A DNA stretch of 64,000 nucleotides from assembly GCF_910596095.1 (NCBI RefSeq), contig NC_056534.1:8680990-8744989 (forward strand), read 5' to 3'. The position numbers and the translations under genes are program-made. This DNA comes from Thunnus maccoyii (taxonomy: Eukaryota > Chordata > Actinopteri > Scombriformes > Scombridae). The notes beneath the pieces are model-generated. The model was not told the DNA's origin. It was given only the letters and a program-made list of their open reading frames with translations, and searched no databases. Below, piece after piece: positions 1 to 13,500 of the stretch (its first letter is position 1; every line of letters begins with the position of its first letter).

Positions 1-1192
1 TGTCATTGCTTAGGATAGATGATCCATCATTAAAGAAGCCATTGTCTGATTTCGCCTATGGATTTCACATATCTCTCTTACATGAGTGACATGTAACCTG
101 GTCTATATAGCTAACGCTGTAGGAAGTGGACAGGTTAGGCTATAATAATAATCCAACACATCGCCACTGCGCCATAATAACCTGGTTGCCATGGTATTGG
201 ATAACAACCGACCATTAACCACAACCCATTCTCTGATTGAGAAATAAGATTAACCGTTAAACAGGAAGTAGGACTGGCTGGAGTAAAGTTAAGAAATGAC
301 AACTCAAGTCAAAGATTCAAGGATTCAGGATCAAATGGTTTTGTATGCTTTATCTGATCGCAGAGTGAATTTCATACCCTTTATGATTTTTTTTCCGTTT
401 CCACTTAAAAATCTAATTGTAGTAGGCCTATAATATCTGAATGCTTAAAGCACATCGATAAAGAACACCAACGCGCTCGCTCTAAGAAATATTGAGAGAG
501 TCTTATGAAATAGTGATGACTCTAAACGTTAAAAAAAAACAAAACTATACTTCAGATCATTTAACATAACTGATGAACCTGACAAAGAAGATTATATCGT
601 TTTTAAATAGTACTTTGCCTTAGAAATCATTAGGGTTTTTTTTTCCTTTAGCTTTGCGCGCACGCTCTTATAAGGTGGATGCAAAACACGAAGTAACACC
701 AGTCTGGTGTCTGGGGAGTGTTTACGGTCTCAAAGTAAATGTTCCATTGAATTTCGTCAAGTTGAAGTTTCTTGTTTTGTGCCAAGTGGCAATTTATGGG
801 CTGTGATGTTTATAAGTCAGTTTGACGCTCCAAATGATGTCGAGCAATCTGTGCGTCACGTCAATTTTAAGTTAAAAATATGAACTTCATTTACTCTAAA
901 GGCTGCCGGTCTCTTCTAGACGAGAAGTATGTTTCATTATGAAAATTGTAGAACGATTTTAAGTCCTTACCTTTTCATTCCATTCCCACCTGAACCAATC
1001 TTCTGGTCCCCCATGACTGCCGTGACCCTTCCCTGTTCCCTTAATTCTTTCCGATCTGATTATACTTCGCTTCAGCCATCAAACACAGAACTTGATTGTT
1101 AAAATTTCACGAACTTGTTAAATAACCATAACCTCCACGCATCCACTTCATTAAAGGGGGATAAGCGATAAAGACGATGCATTTTGTCACAG
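1..1192. other. No gene seen
   Basis: Ordinary AT-rich sequence. I find no exon, RNA gene or recognisable transposon here. Confidence 0.5.
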
Positions 1193-1232
1193 AATGAGAG
1201 AGAGAGGGAGAGAGAGAGAGAGAGAGAGAGAG
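1193..1232 (+). repeat. GA microsatellite
   Basis: Run of GA/GAGG units, followed by a G run at 1241-1249 and more GAGA to 1309. CA microsatellite follows at 1355-1378. Confidence 0.9.
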
Positions 1233-1403
1233 TTTAGGGTGGGGGGGGAATGGAAAAAAGGACACCGTAAGAGCGAGAGAGAGAGTCTCGGAGAGGGAGG
1301 GAGGGAGAATGTGTCATGAGAACTTTGCACCTTTGCTAACTGGCTTTACCGAAACACACACACACACACACACACACGCACTCACATATATAGTTAGTAA
1401 TTT

Positions 1404-1512
1404 TTGGTGCTATTACATAGACTTACATTAATTTCCTGGAGACTTACCCTAACCATAACCATAACCACCACTTGCCTAACCATAACCCTAACCTTAACCA
1501 CTGACCCAAAAA

Positions 1513-1547
<35 letters not shown>

Positions 1548-1550
1548 AAC
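1404..1550 (+). repeat. Dispersed repeat with telomere-like CCCTAA/ACCATA words
   Basis: TTTTTGGTGCTATTACATAG leads into CTTACCCTAACCATAACCAT and CCTAACCATAACCCTAACCT, followed by CA and CT microsatellite. It resembles a common fish interspersed repeat rather than a true telomere array. Confidence 0.55.
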
Positions 1551-1639
1551 ACACAACCTTTTCACTGTGGGGAAAACAGAAAATACTGTTTTAAAATTTT
1601 TCTTTAATTAAAACCAGCTCATCCTTGCATCACCACAAG

Positions 1640-3456
1640 TGAGGTGTCATCTGAAAATTTATTGCATGGGGTCATGCAGCATGTTTGCTATTTCCTATGA
1701 GTGTGTGCGTGAGTGTGTGTGTGGGAGGGGATGGGTGAGGGGAAGGGGGAGGGGGGGTTGTGTGTGGACAAGGGGGCTTTACCATTGTAATTAAGCAGAT
1801 GGGTGGAGACACATTCCTGTTGATGTTGAGGATTATTGTGTACCCTCTAAGGAAGTCTACTGCAAATTTCGCTCTTTGATGAGCAACTCTGCAGTTCTTG
1901 TCACAGTAGGCCTGTACTGAATAAAAGTCCTGTGGATTGATAGAAAACTCCATGCACAGTGTACTGAGTCTTTCATCAAAATATTTTTACGTTTTGATAA
2001 TATCGTGTACAGTAATTATATATTCTATCATCTGCCAAGCACTGGAAGAAAATTATCTAGACTGTCATGGATTGTGATTTTGCAAAACCTAATGGTGGGC
2101 CATTTGTTTATCTTTTTTATGGCAAAGGGAAATTGCCTTTTATCATGGAGGTAGCTGGACTGGACTGGCCTAGGTGTGTTTCATGGCTAACTCTCCCAGG
2201 GTTTTACTCACTGTGCTGTCACCTGTTAGATGACCTCTGAGGTCTTTCATCCACAACTATTGCAACAGACATATGTCGTTACAGTTTAAATAACACCTTA
2301 TATCCAGGTTCAAACCCTTCTAAGTACAGGCAGGTGCTCAGAGGCTGCATACACTTTGTGAAAGCATGCGATCACACACCAAGAGGTAAAACAAAGCTCT
2401 CTTTTATGAGTGAGAAGTGGTACCATTTACTCAGGGTGCTAATATCAATGTAGAGTGTCACAACAAGTATGTTAACACTGTACATTACAGAGCATTATAG
2501 GACATGAGATGGGAACCACCGAATGTCGGACAATATTTGTGAGGTGATTTCATTTGTGAACATGTCTGAACATTGGCTCATTAGAGAGATTTATACTTGA
2601 ACCTTTTTGCATGGACATCCCTGGATTAGTGCAAAATCTTTATTTTATATGATCGATCCTCTATATTTTCCAAAAGAGATTACACTGTAATATTCATGAT
2701 GTCCAGTGAAAACTGTTCCTGATGTACAAAGACAGATGGTCTGTTGATGTTTGGTGCAATCCTAAATTAAGATCATATTGTCTGATGAGAAACAATGACA
2801 GTGTGGAGTCTTATGTGAAGCAGGATTTATCCAAAAGTCAAAGATCTCTGTGTGCACAGTTATGTTCAGGTACATTACCATTAAACGGGAAGGTTTACTG
2901 GTGTCCTTGATGAGAAAATACTCTGTTTGCTATGTAATACAGGCAAGACTTAGGACAAAGTCCATTTTATGCTTCATTGCTCATTATATGATGATTTAAG
3001 GGATACACGCTTTTGTAAAACGTCCTTAATTTATGATTCATTTTTCTGGATGAATGATTTAAAAAAAACAAAAAAAACCTTTGCTTTGTTTCAGGAGGGA
3101 ATTTTTTGTGTACCTGGTTTTATTTGCAGAGCACAATACAAAAGACACAGTCCTTTTTTTTTGCAGTGTCATGTAAGAAGTGTTGTCTTTGTCCATGTTT
3201 GGCAATAGTTTCACAACTGCAACTGTAGTTGCAGTTGTATGTGCAATAAATACGTAAATAATTACCTAACTATTATTGGATCCAGTTTAATAGCATGCAC
3301 AATAGATGTGTCAATCAGGCTTTATCCACATAATGTTTTATGTTTTTGTTATTTTAGATGTAATAAAATATAAAAATCTATAAGTTAGGTTTCTAATGGT
3401 TTAATGTTGAGGACACTGTCATCCTGGCAACATCAAGCGAGAAGTTAACCTAAAAC
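1640..3456. other. No gene seen
   Basis: Open frames are short and without domain signal. A GT/GGGGGA-rich patch lies at 1697-1760. Nothing else recognised. Confidence 0.5.
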
Positions 3457-3800
3457 TTAAAGGATAGGTCCACCGTTTTTCTAAGTCTGTCTTAAAACAA
3501 CAGTCAGGTGCTCATAGGAACAGTGAAAGAGGTTTTCCTCGTGCTCATACTGGCTATTAAAAGATCCTCTTCAAATGCATTCTCAGCGTAAGTGATGGGG
3601 GCCAAAGTCCACATTATGTCCACACAGTCATCTTGTACAAAAATGCATTTAAATGTTGATCTGAAGCTTATATGAGGCTTCAGCGGTCCGAGTTAGTCAC
3701 ATCAGGTGGATATCTGACACATTTACAGTTTTTTAAGCATCAAATTCTCTCTTTCTGTTTCGTTGGACAGTGTTTCCCTGTTCCCTATATTAATTGTGCA
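3457..3800 (+). mobile_element. Fold-back MITE, partial copy
   Basis: Starts CTTAAAGGATAGGTCCACCG and shares AAGTCTGTCTTAAAACAACA, GTCAGGTGCTCATAGGAACA and GATCTGAAGCTTATATGAGG with the copies at 55781 and 62331. The right half is lost after the central GTGTTTCCCTGTT. Confidence 0.7.
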
Positions 3801-3806
3801 CAGAGG

Positions 3807-3995
3807 GCAAGGCAAGTTGATTTATATAGCACCTTATCATACATAGAAAGTGCAAGCAAAAAATTCAAAAGATAAAAGTATAAAATAAGATAAATAAAAG
3901 TACAGACAAGTTTTAAAACCAAATTAATAAAATAAGTACCATAAAACTGGTTAATTTAAAGCAGTGGAAAATAAAACAGTCTTTAGCCTAAAATG
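3807..3995 (+). repeat. Dispersed GGCAAGGCAAGTT...TATATAGCAC repeat
   Basis: Contains GCAAGGCAAGTTGATTTATA, TAGCACCTTATCATACATAG and later AGCAGTGGAAAATAAAACAG then TCTTTAGCCT, a familiar teleost interspersed repeat of uncertain class. Confidence 0.55.
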
Positions 3996-6361
3996 TGCTA
4001 AACAAAGATGGTGAATATGATAAACATACATGTTATAGCACGTTACCATGCTTACATTAGCATTTAGCTCAAAATGTGCCGTGTACAGGCTTATAGAGCC
4101 ATTGTCATTAGTAGAACTACCTTCATGTTCAAACCCAGAACATGCAAATTCCAAAGGTTAGGCTGTTCTCTGTTGTAATGTTTAACCAGCTTGAATTTGA
4201 AATTGACGTTTTATTACATAGATACATTGTGTGAACACGGCAGCGTTTTATTTATTTATATGATTCTTTGCATAAATTGGAAATGTAATGTAAGTTTCCT
4301 AAAGGGAACTCTGTAGTTGTCACTCTTTTTCAAATTGCCTTTCCTGAGTTTTTACACATCAAAATGTTATTTGAATTCATGGATGAATGAATGTGAGGTA
4401 CCTATATAATCCTCACTTTGTCTAGTCAGTTGATATGGCAACAGCTCTTATGAGTCCGTGTAAACTATTTGCTATTAGCATAACATACAGTATATTTGTC
4501 TTTTGAAGGAACAAAGCCCGAGGGCAGTCTTTGTATTTACCCTCTTTGTCAGAGACGCAGGAAAACAACAGCCGTCTACCTGATGTTGTGATTACTTATT
4601 TAAAGCAGCTGTAGCTTACAGGTGTCTTCTGCAAAAAGCTGCAGACAAGGGTGTTAATTGTCTGTGTGATCTACTAGCAACCCTTTTTACAGGATGGATT
4701 CAATGTTAGCATAAAACATGTGGTTTGAAAAAATACAAGAGAAAATACCACTTCCATTTATTACAACATATTGTGACAAATCACTTAGTGACTTAGCTTT
4801 TACAGAGGGAGGGGTCATTTCACAACCAACAGTGACTGTTACATTTCTGTAGTGCTAAGTTTCGAAAGCATCCACCTGTATTTTTGAGAACAGACCCAAC
4901 GGCAAAATCTAGTTCTGCAAAGACACTCTGTGACCTGAAGGTGTGAAGGATACATGTGAAGGCCCCGTATCACATATCCTTTCTATCCATGTCTCCTGAG
5001 CTTTAACATTTAAAATTGATGATCTCATATTGTGTAGACATTTAAACAGAGCTTTCCAAAAACACCAACCGTTTCTAGAGGTGTTAAGGTGCGAACTTTA
5101 ATCTCAAAATCTGTTTGTGATCGCATATTTTGTATTAAGCCGGAAGGTTTTATGAACAGAGAGCGTCACAACACTTAACATGTCGGTGCAGATGTTGGAG
5201 TAAAAGAAATGACAGCAGTGCACAAAGTTGAGCTGATTTGAAAGTAAGTTTACGAAATGCTTGCTATTGAAACTAATTCTTAATTTTGATGTAGTATTCT
5301 GTTTGTTTCTTTAGAATATATTGGCTATTGTGTGTCCAAACTGGTCTGACCAGGCATTATATATGTTCCCTTTGTGGTTAGTTTTCTCTGTTCAGTTTGA
5401 GGAAGTTTGTGAAGTTGTTATAGCCTGAGGTTAGTTCTGTTTAGTTCACCTCTTTCATGGGCCTTTTGTTTCCTCTCTGCAGCCTGTTATCTGTTTGACA
5501 AACACTTGTACACGGATAAAAACCTGCATTCTGTATTTATACTGTGTCCTGCTCAGAGGCACATGAACCGTTTCTACTGGCAGAATGAGTTTATATTATT
5601 TATCAATTATTTGCGTCTGTATTTATTGATATTATGATTGTGAATTCATTGTTTAATAACCCAGAATATGATTAGGGCGTCTTTTGAACACTGGAAATTA
5701 TTTATTAGGCTAAACGTTTCAGGGAAACATTTGGAAACATGGAACTTATGTCACTCATATCAAACCTGAGGCTCAGGAATTTTCAGCCTCACGTGACTGA
5801 ATGGAAATGGCAATGTTTCTTGCTGACAGACAAACTCTCCATCGACTCATTTTATCCATAAAAGCTAACGGGGGAAATAACAGATCACGAAAAGAAAAAT
5901 CTTTCTAATAAACGAAGAAAGTCGTTTATGGTTCTTTTGTTGATCAGACTGACAATTAACAGATTTTCAACTAGATTAATCAGAAAACAAATAAAAAATA
6001 AAACTTGGGAGTGATACACTTGGGTTTAATCTGTCATCTGTCTCCTCTGTGGTATGAAATTGCAGGAATGTTGTGATGTATCAGATCAGTCCCATCAGCT
6101 GCAGCGTCCAAGTGGCGGACCAGAGTGACTTCCGGTTCAAGTGAGGATCAAGGAGCGAGGAATAATCAAATGAGAGACTTGAGCTGTACCCCGGGTAACA
6201 CAAAGGAAGCATTCCTTCCCATGTTTTCATGCTTCTCCATTGGTAGACAGGTGTTGGTGGTGATGTGCCAAGGAATGTAGCAATGCACCAATAAAGGCAA
6301 AGAAGAAGACTCTCAGCTGGCAAACATGGATGTAGAGAATGCTGGTTCATAGTGTGTATTA
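3996..6361. other. No gene seen
   Basis: AT-rich sequence without convincing exons or boundaries of mobile elements. Confidence 0.45.
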
Positions 6362-7443
6362 GGCCTTGTTTACACCTAGCATTAACATGTGTCACGGGTG
6401 ATCCGATTACAAGTGGACAGCTCTAAGTACAGGTGTGAACCCGAGACACATTGAGATCCAATCATATAAACCACATTTCGGATGTGGGCCACATTCATTT
6501 AGCAGTGTAAACGCCTGGGCCACATTGAAGGACTATACTCAACTGATTTTCCTGCAGACTCGGCACGGGACTTGCATTGCTGCCTCCTGCGTTCAACTTG
6601 TTTGATAACAGGATAAAGAAATGCATTATTATGTTTTTCCGTTTTTCATGTGAATTAAAAGAACGTAATCCACCTTCTGTTTTTTCCTGTGTTTTTTCCC
6701 GTTCTCCTAACCCGTTTTTCTCATCAAATCGACAATTAGAATAGAAATTAAACCAAAACCAGAAAATAACTTGTTTACCTCTTGTCTGTCTAAAACAATA
6801 TTTCAGAAGTTAAACGTTGCTGGATAGTTTCCTCTGTCCTGTCAAGTTGATAACTGCAGTTTTTAGTTTTGCTGCGCTGCTCGATAATGGAGCTCAGGAT
6901 TTATGAGGAGGACGACTGCTTCACTCCAAACGGTATGAACCTGGACTGTGTTTGTAACAGCTGACCTATTGGATGTGTAGAAGAACACAGAACATTAATT
7001 AACATTAGATCCTGACCAATCCTGTCAGCGCGTCAGGAGATTTAAATAATCACTGAAGTTAGGCTGCTGTGCCTCGTGCGTAAATGCGTACAGTGTCTCT
7101 GAATGGGGAGACGCAGCTGTGGGGAGATCACTGCATGTAATTCTATATTTGTTACACATATATCTTCCGACGCTGCACAAGAGCAAATCAATAGGACGGG
7201 CATTTGATTTTTGTGAGGGGTAAAACAATGCATTGTATATTTGTTTATCCTCAAACAAGTTGAACACAGCTTTGGAGGGTACACGGACCCCCGGTCCTCC
7301 CGCCGGTTAGAAACAATTTGGTCTTTGCAAACGGAAATGATGTCCGTGTTTATTTACATAGAGCGGGGAAGTGAGATCCGATCACAAGTGGTCACTCAAG
7401 GCGCATGTGGAGACGCATGTTAATGCCAGGTGTAAACAGGGCC
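6362..7443. mobile_element. Non-autonomous PIF/Harbinger-type element with TTA target duplication
   Basis: The left end reads GGCCTTGTTTACACCTAGCA and continues TTAACATGTGTC; the right end, reversed, reads GGCCCTGTTTACACCTGGCA then TTAACATGCGTC. These are imperfect inverted repeats of at least 32 bp. Both sides carry TTA (6359-6361 and 7444-7446), the target duplication expected for PIF/Harbinger elements. Sub-terminal GTGATCCGATTACAAGTGG and GAGATCCGATCACAAGTGG are shared between the two ends in direct orientation. The 1.08-kb interior encodes no recognisable transposase, so it would need one in trans. Confidence 0.8.
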
Positions 7444-7446
7444 TTA

Positions 7447-9792
7447 GTTAGAAACGGAGAATGTTCAGTAAATATAACTTTGTTTACTTACAAGAAAACT
7501 CCACAGTTCACCTTTCACCTATAGCAAGAGTGCTTGATGTACTGTTGCACATACTGCAGGTTAAACTCTTAACAGTGTATCATAAAGATAAAATGCCATT
7601 TGGTAAATACTGTGTAGAAGATATCACAGCTAATGAAGAACTGTAAAGTACTTTAATATGTACTTCATATCTGTACATCTCACACCATAGGATAAACTGT
7701 CGTGACTTCATCTACCCACAATTTGACAGGCAGCTCTTCAAACATGCAAATATTTAATTACAAGGTGTTACACCAGACAGATGACCAAATCATGTCACTC
7801 CAAAATCCAGTGTCCTGTGACTAAACAGCTTTTAAGCTTTTGGCTATGAAATTGTTTATTTCACATGTTTGTTTTTTACACTGATAAAGATTTAAAGGCT
7901 ATATAAAAGCCATGGCTGATCTGCTACCACTCCTTTCTTACATCTCTCAACTATCAAACCAAGGAATCGGTCTAAGCAGGAAGGTTCACATTTTCTTCCA
8001 CACCTATGATAAAGTTTCTAGGAAACAGAGTCATTCAATACACTGAACATGTTTATCTATCTTCTTGATAGGTGGGGCATTTCTACCTCTGTTCCATAAC
8101 ACACACACACACACACAAACAGTACAAAACTCACTCGCACGATTACATCACATGATTTTTCTTTTGAACTGTTCCTTTAAAACTACTGAACCTGAACCTG
8201 TAGAAATAAAAATCCAGAACCAGCATTTCACAACTAAGAGCCAGCTGAAAGTTAATAAGTGGAAGTTAATAAAAGAAAACAAAACTGAAAAATAGAGACA
8301 AAAAAGTAATATTATTTCATCATGTAACTCTAACCTATTGTGAAGTATTTTTTTTATTATTTGCCCACCTTTTATTTTTTTTATCAATCTCTTAAAATTG
8401 TTCCATTTTCTCTGTTTTATTTTAAATTTTTCTTGCTTTTCTATATGCAACATCTACATCTATATGCAATTCAAATTGAATAAAAACACAACTTTTATTA
8501 AAATGTCAAAAAAAATACACACAGTATAGGGTGTACTGACTTCAAAACACAACAAGAAAGTGTTTTTTTTCATCTGTTTGTGTTTATTGACATTATGTCA
8601 TTGTCACGGTCATCAACACTGGTGACGTCCTTGGAAAGTGTTGCAGTGGCCCTGATGTACAAATCACATCTGTTGTCAGTTATTAAAATTCAGTTTTCCA
8701 AAATGTAATGAAAACTACATTTATACACTTTACATTTGCGTAAATATTTTTGTATATTGTATGATATATTTCGGTTGAAACACAAGGCACTTGGACACCT
8801 TTGAAATACTGATTAGGATAAATCAATGTGCAAACAAGAAATACAAGATAACACAGATACTGGCCACATGTGGCCATTGTCAAACGTCACCCCTTCAAAA
8901 ATACTTGAGAGACAGTTTTTAAAACAATTGTTTGGCTTCTTCTTGTGTACCTTTTGCATTTTAACATTCATCTGAAGCAAATGTGTACTCATTATTGCCT
9001 ACTACACACCTTTGTCTACTTGTTCCTACTTGAATGTGTTCCTCAGTCGGTAAAAGGCAGGGCAGATCCTGTTTAGATCTTTGTCTTGGAATGATTAATA
9101 GAGCAAGGAGTAGGTAAACTGAAAGCTAAAGAGTAAACTTTAAACCTACATTCATTTGCGTCAACACAGTCGTTTCCTTCTTCTTGCGACTTGAAAAATC
9201 ACATGGTCAAACATAGCTCTGTGTGCATTATAACCTTTCGTCACACATCGTGGTGTCGTAAAATCTCCCAGACTAATTATGAATCAAGATCTCTCTCTCT
9301 CTCTGTAAGAAAATGGTGGCCACACCGAGATCACTTTACAACTAGTAAATCAGCGAGATAACTGTGTCATATTTTGTTGTCATAATTGTTTTGTTTGCTG
9401 TGGGCTTGGAAATGAATGAGCTTATCTGAGATATACATGTTGCACAATTAGTGATCGATGTCTGAGTCAGACATTGAAGAGTTTTATTACAAACTGTTCT
9501 ACATGCGTCATGGTATAGTAGGAGACAGCTGTTAAGAAGATAACAACAGTTATCTTCTCAAACACGTCAATATTTTGCGGGTAGTTGTAGTAAAATGATT
9601 GGTAGCTTTAACAGTAACCCTTTTTTAAATGCCGGCAGTCATATCATGGGAGAAGAATTATGGATGCTTTATATTGGAATTCTTGACTGTCCCTGAAGAT
9701 GGATGTACTGTGAGTAGCTAATGTTACATTAAATTATTGTGTATGGACTGTGTTTCCCATTGCGCCCCATAATCCAGCTTTCCACCTCCATA
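7447..9792. other. No gene seen; presumed glis2-downstream intergenic
   Basis: A short CA run lies at 8099-8118 and a CT run at 9291-9304. Nothing coding is recognised. Confidence 0.45.
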
Positions 9793-9798
9793 TTTATT
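9793..9798 (-). terminator. Candidate glis2 polyadenylation signal
   Basis: AATAAA on the minus strand, about 720 nt past the glis2 stop codon. It is the first canonical hexamer I noticed downstream. With no transcript evidence the true 3' end remains unknown, and other signals occur further on. Confidence 0.3.
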
Positions 9799-10381
9799 TA
9801 TGAATAAAAAGTCAGTGGAAGCGGTCAGTGGGGGTTGTCGTACATAAAAACTACAAAATGGTGAGAACACCTGCTCTTTTCATGACCTGGTGTGGTAAAT
9901 CTAATACAGGTGATTGTCCACTGTGAAATGCTTTTTGACTGTGAAGTCAAGGTGTAGATGAACAGGTCCACCCAAATTTCACGACTTCCAAGGACATGAG
10001 AAGTAGGAGTAGAAGTAGAGTAAAACACCTGCAACCCCTTGAAACAACAGGGTAGGATGGAATTTACCATAAAAACCCAACTGTTCACCAAACAGAGACG
10101 GATATCTCAAAATCTCAGCCGATAAAAAATAATCTGCATGGCTTTCTTTTTTCTTTTTGTAATATGGGTGAACTGACCCTTTAAAGTTTAAAGACAGCTG
10201 AAACATGAATGGTGCAAAATCTTGCTGCAACCCAACACTCAAAGGTCTTGCTTACGTTTCGTACACTCAACACAAAAACAACTGTAATTTTCAGTCTTAT
10301 AGTCTGTATTTAGTTGTTTCTGGGCTGGAATGACTGAAGTGCTTTTTATGGCTCTGCAGGTGACAGCAACCTTTGATTTCT

Positions 10382-10490
10382 GACACACACACACGCTCCA
10401 CAATCACCCATGCATGTCTGTAAACACACACAGCCAGACATACATGCATGCAAACACAGACACAGAAAAACACAAACACACACTCCCTGG
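10382..10490 (+). repeat. Impure CA microsatellite after glis2 stop
   Basis: CA-rich region just 3' of the glis2 coding end, within its probable 3'UTR. The cysteine/valine-rich frames here are artefacts of the repeat. Confidence 0.75.
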
Positions 10491-10514
10491 TCTACACGTC
10501 GCTGAGTGCACATC

Positions 10515-13500
10515 TTAACTGACAACAGCTGGTTTGAGGAGGAGAGCCCTCGGGGGAACAACCACCCAAGACAAAGGGTCGCTTTGTCTGGGCCCCACCC
10601 CTGCAGACAGGTTCAGCACCTCCCCCTCCAGCTCCCCCTCTCCTTCTTCCTCTTCATCCTCACCTTCCACCTCCTTGCCTGCCATCCGCCCCAGACTTCC
10701 CAGAGCTCCCAGCCCCAACATTGATGCAGCTGAAAGTCCAAAGTGTAAAAGAGGGGAGTCGGAGAGGCCGAGCGGCCCCATGCCGCCTCCTCCTCCGCCC
10801 ATGGAGAACAGTGGTGCCCCATGGTGTCCCAGGGCTCTGGCGTGGCAGAAAGCTGAGAGAGGATAAGTGGTCCCCAGACCCCCAAGTAGAGCTGCAGCAG
10901 CCCCAGGGATGATAATGTGAGCCCTGCCAACAGACGGCAGATCAGCAGCGCTCTGGTGCCCGGGGAGGCCCAGCCCAGTCCCCAGCCTGCTTGGAGCACC
11001 TTGCTCCTGGGCAACAAAATGCCCATGGGCCTTGATGTGCTTGCGTAGCGAGCTGGGATCTGTGTAGCGCTTCAGGCAGCCTGCCATCTTGCAGTAGTAT
11101 GGCTTGTCCACATAGTGGGTGCGGGTGTGCTTGAAGCGGTCGCTAGAGTTGGAGTAACGCTTATTGCAGCCCTCATAGGGGCAGATGTAGGGTTTTTCTC
11201 CTAGAGAAAGAAAGAGAGACATGTGATGAGGAAACACAAGGACAAAGCAAACAAAGGACAAAAGAGTTATCAATGATTTATAATTTGATTACACTATATA
11301 TAAGAGAACCAGAGAAGGATTGTCTGAACAGGTGATATTGCAGGCGAATGAGCCACATATTGTGATATAACATTTTGAAATTCTGTACTACTACCTCATT
11401 ATGCTGTACTGGTGCTGTCATGGCCAATAGCTCTCAGCTGACCATTGTAGAGCAACACAGTTTTTTTGACCGTTACATTAATATCATACAGTGACAGTTG
11501 AGGAAATAAACCAGGGGAGAGAGATAAGGGGAATGACCTGTAACAAAGGTCAGCTTAACGGTTAGAGGTTAAAGCTCCAAAACAGCTAGATCCTACACTT
11601 CCCATAATGCAGCACAATAAGCCTGGTAAATACCCACATCAGACTCCATACCCACAGTTTTTTATGCCCTCTGTTAAAAATTTGTAGTCTCCATTACTAG
11701 ATTTTAACTTCAGAAATGTTTCTCAAGAGACACAGACAACATTAAAAAACTGCCGAATTGAACAATAACAACACAGAAAACAGATGTGCGTTCAAAGAGT
11801 CATTAGTAATGACAACTTCCTACCGCTGCACAAACTACTGCACTGAGATGATATCTGAGAGAGGGAGAGGCTGAACCACTAACAACTGCATGAAATCTTT
11901 CCTTTACCAGAACAATACATACCTTTTGTGCCACATCACAGTTCCTGGTACACAGATAAGAGTGACAGGTAACAATCACCGTGAAATATGAGACCAGTCA
12001 ATGTGGCTGAACACGTCACTGACCATCAATACTGCATTATTTCACAAGGCTTCCTCTATTGTTAGAAAGTTCCTCCACATGCAGCAAAGGTCTCCACCCA
12101 GAGTCAAACTGGGAACATGGTCGAACGATGTGGTTTGCATCTTAACTACAAGGCCACCTGATGCCTCAACTAAAAGTGTTTTAAATGAAAATAGTAGCAA
12201 ATGGAATTTAAAGAAACTAAGATAAAGTCTTTCCATCTGAAATGTTCACAGAAACAAATAAACATGAAGTAAATTCTGATGGTATGGTATATATTTTAGA
12301 ACCTGGTAAATGTATTTCTCATTTCACTGTGTCTTTAAAGAAAGTACCAGACCTAATCAAGTTGTGCAAAAGTGGAGATACCTCCCATCTCATGCTTGTG
12401 GTGAAAACACAGAGATGACATATAACATAGTCATAACAAAGTCGAACAAGAGTCACTGATTTTAACACACAGAGTTTGACAGTTTGTTCCACAGTATCTG
12501 TTCCCTTCAAGGCCAAACAGATTTTTTATTTTATCTGCTTAGTAACAAGCCTAGTTTCCACTGTTACACCTTTAAAGTTGCAGTTTGGATGCATCACACT
12601 AAATGAGAAATGAATTCAGTAGCCTTTTCCAATAAATAAAGCCACTGTTCACCAGTTATCTGTCAAGACTCAGAAGCTGAAAGTTCACCTGAACACGGCC
12701 ACAGGTCAGTCTGTTGTTGACTTTTTAAACCAAATGCAATAAAAGTGATGAAACTGATAAGCAGCAGTGAAGAGGAGGAAACAGAGAACTGACCCCTGGC
12801 AGCACTGAGGGAATTAAACACAAAACAGAACATCCATCTTGGCTACAGAATAGTTGGATTTTTCTACTTCAAGGTTCACCTCATGGTCACACTACGTGAC
12901 TGCTAAAAAAAACAAAATTCTTTGTCAGCAACAAAAGGGTGAAACCGGATGAGGGTTTTTTTTTTTTTTTTTAACTATTCAGAAGTACAATACATAAAAA
13001 GGAACAGGCTCCACCAACTTTACACTCTAAAATCAGTTCAGTGATCACAGGGAGGGCTGCTCAGCCTGTGAAAACATTTGTATTGTGGTTCTGGAGGATG
13101 TTTTGTAAGACCTGAGAAAATAACTATTCTAACAGAAAGCCTGCTTTACAAACTGGGGGTATGGAGTTTGAAAGAGGCAGGCATGTACAAGGCAGGGAGG
13201 ATCTAATGACTAAAAAACTATTATAGAGTTGCATTATGGGAAATGTATGATCCGATGTGCTTGGAACTTGAACCATAGTAGGAACCAAAAGACAAGATAT
13301 CCTGGCTTCTGCGGCTTTGATTTTGACGATTCTTTTTAAAATCTCAACCATGTTCACCTTGAGTTGCTGTGTTGATCAAAGGATAAGACCGCTGATACTC
13401 TATATATTTGTTATGGTCAAAAACACATGAAAATTCTATTTTTTCATATTTTCTGACTTCCCTAACCTGTCTGTGGTACTGAGGACATAAATCTCTAAAA

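Noticed and set aside
1440..1511. Telomere-like CCCTAACC words
   Set aside because: Degenerate, short and embedded in a dispersed repeat; not a telomere or a clear fusion scar.
6081..6395. 104-residue minus-strand frame
   Set aside because: No recognisable domain or splice signals; it ends by running into the Harbinger-type element.
10534..11026. Several open frames on both strands over the last glis2 exon
   Set aside because: They overlap the well-supported glis2 frame and have Pro/Ser/Gly-rich composition mirrored from it; they are shadows.
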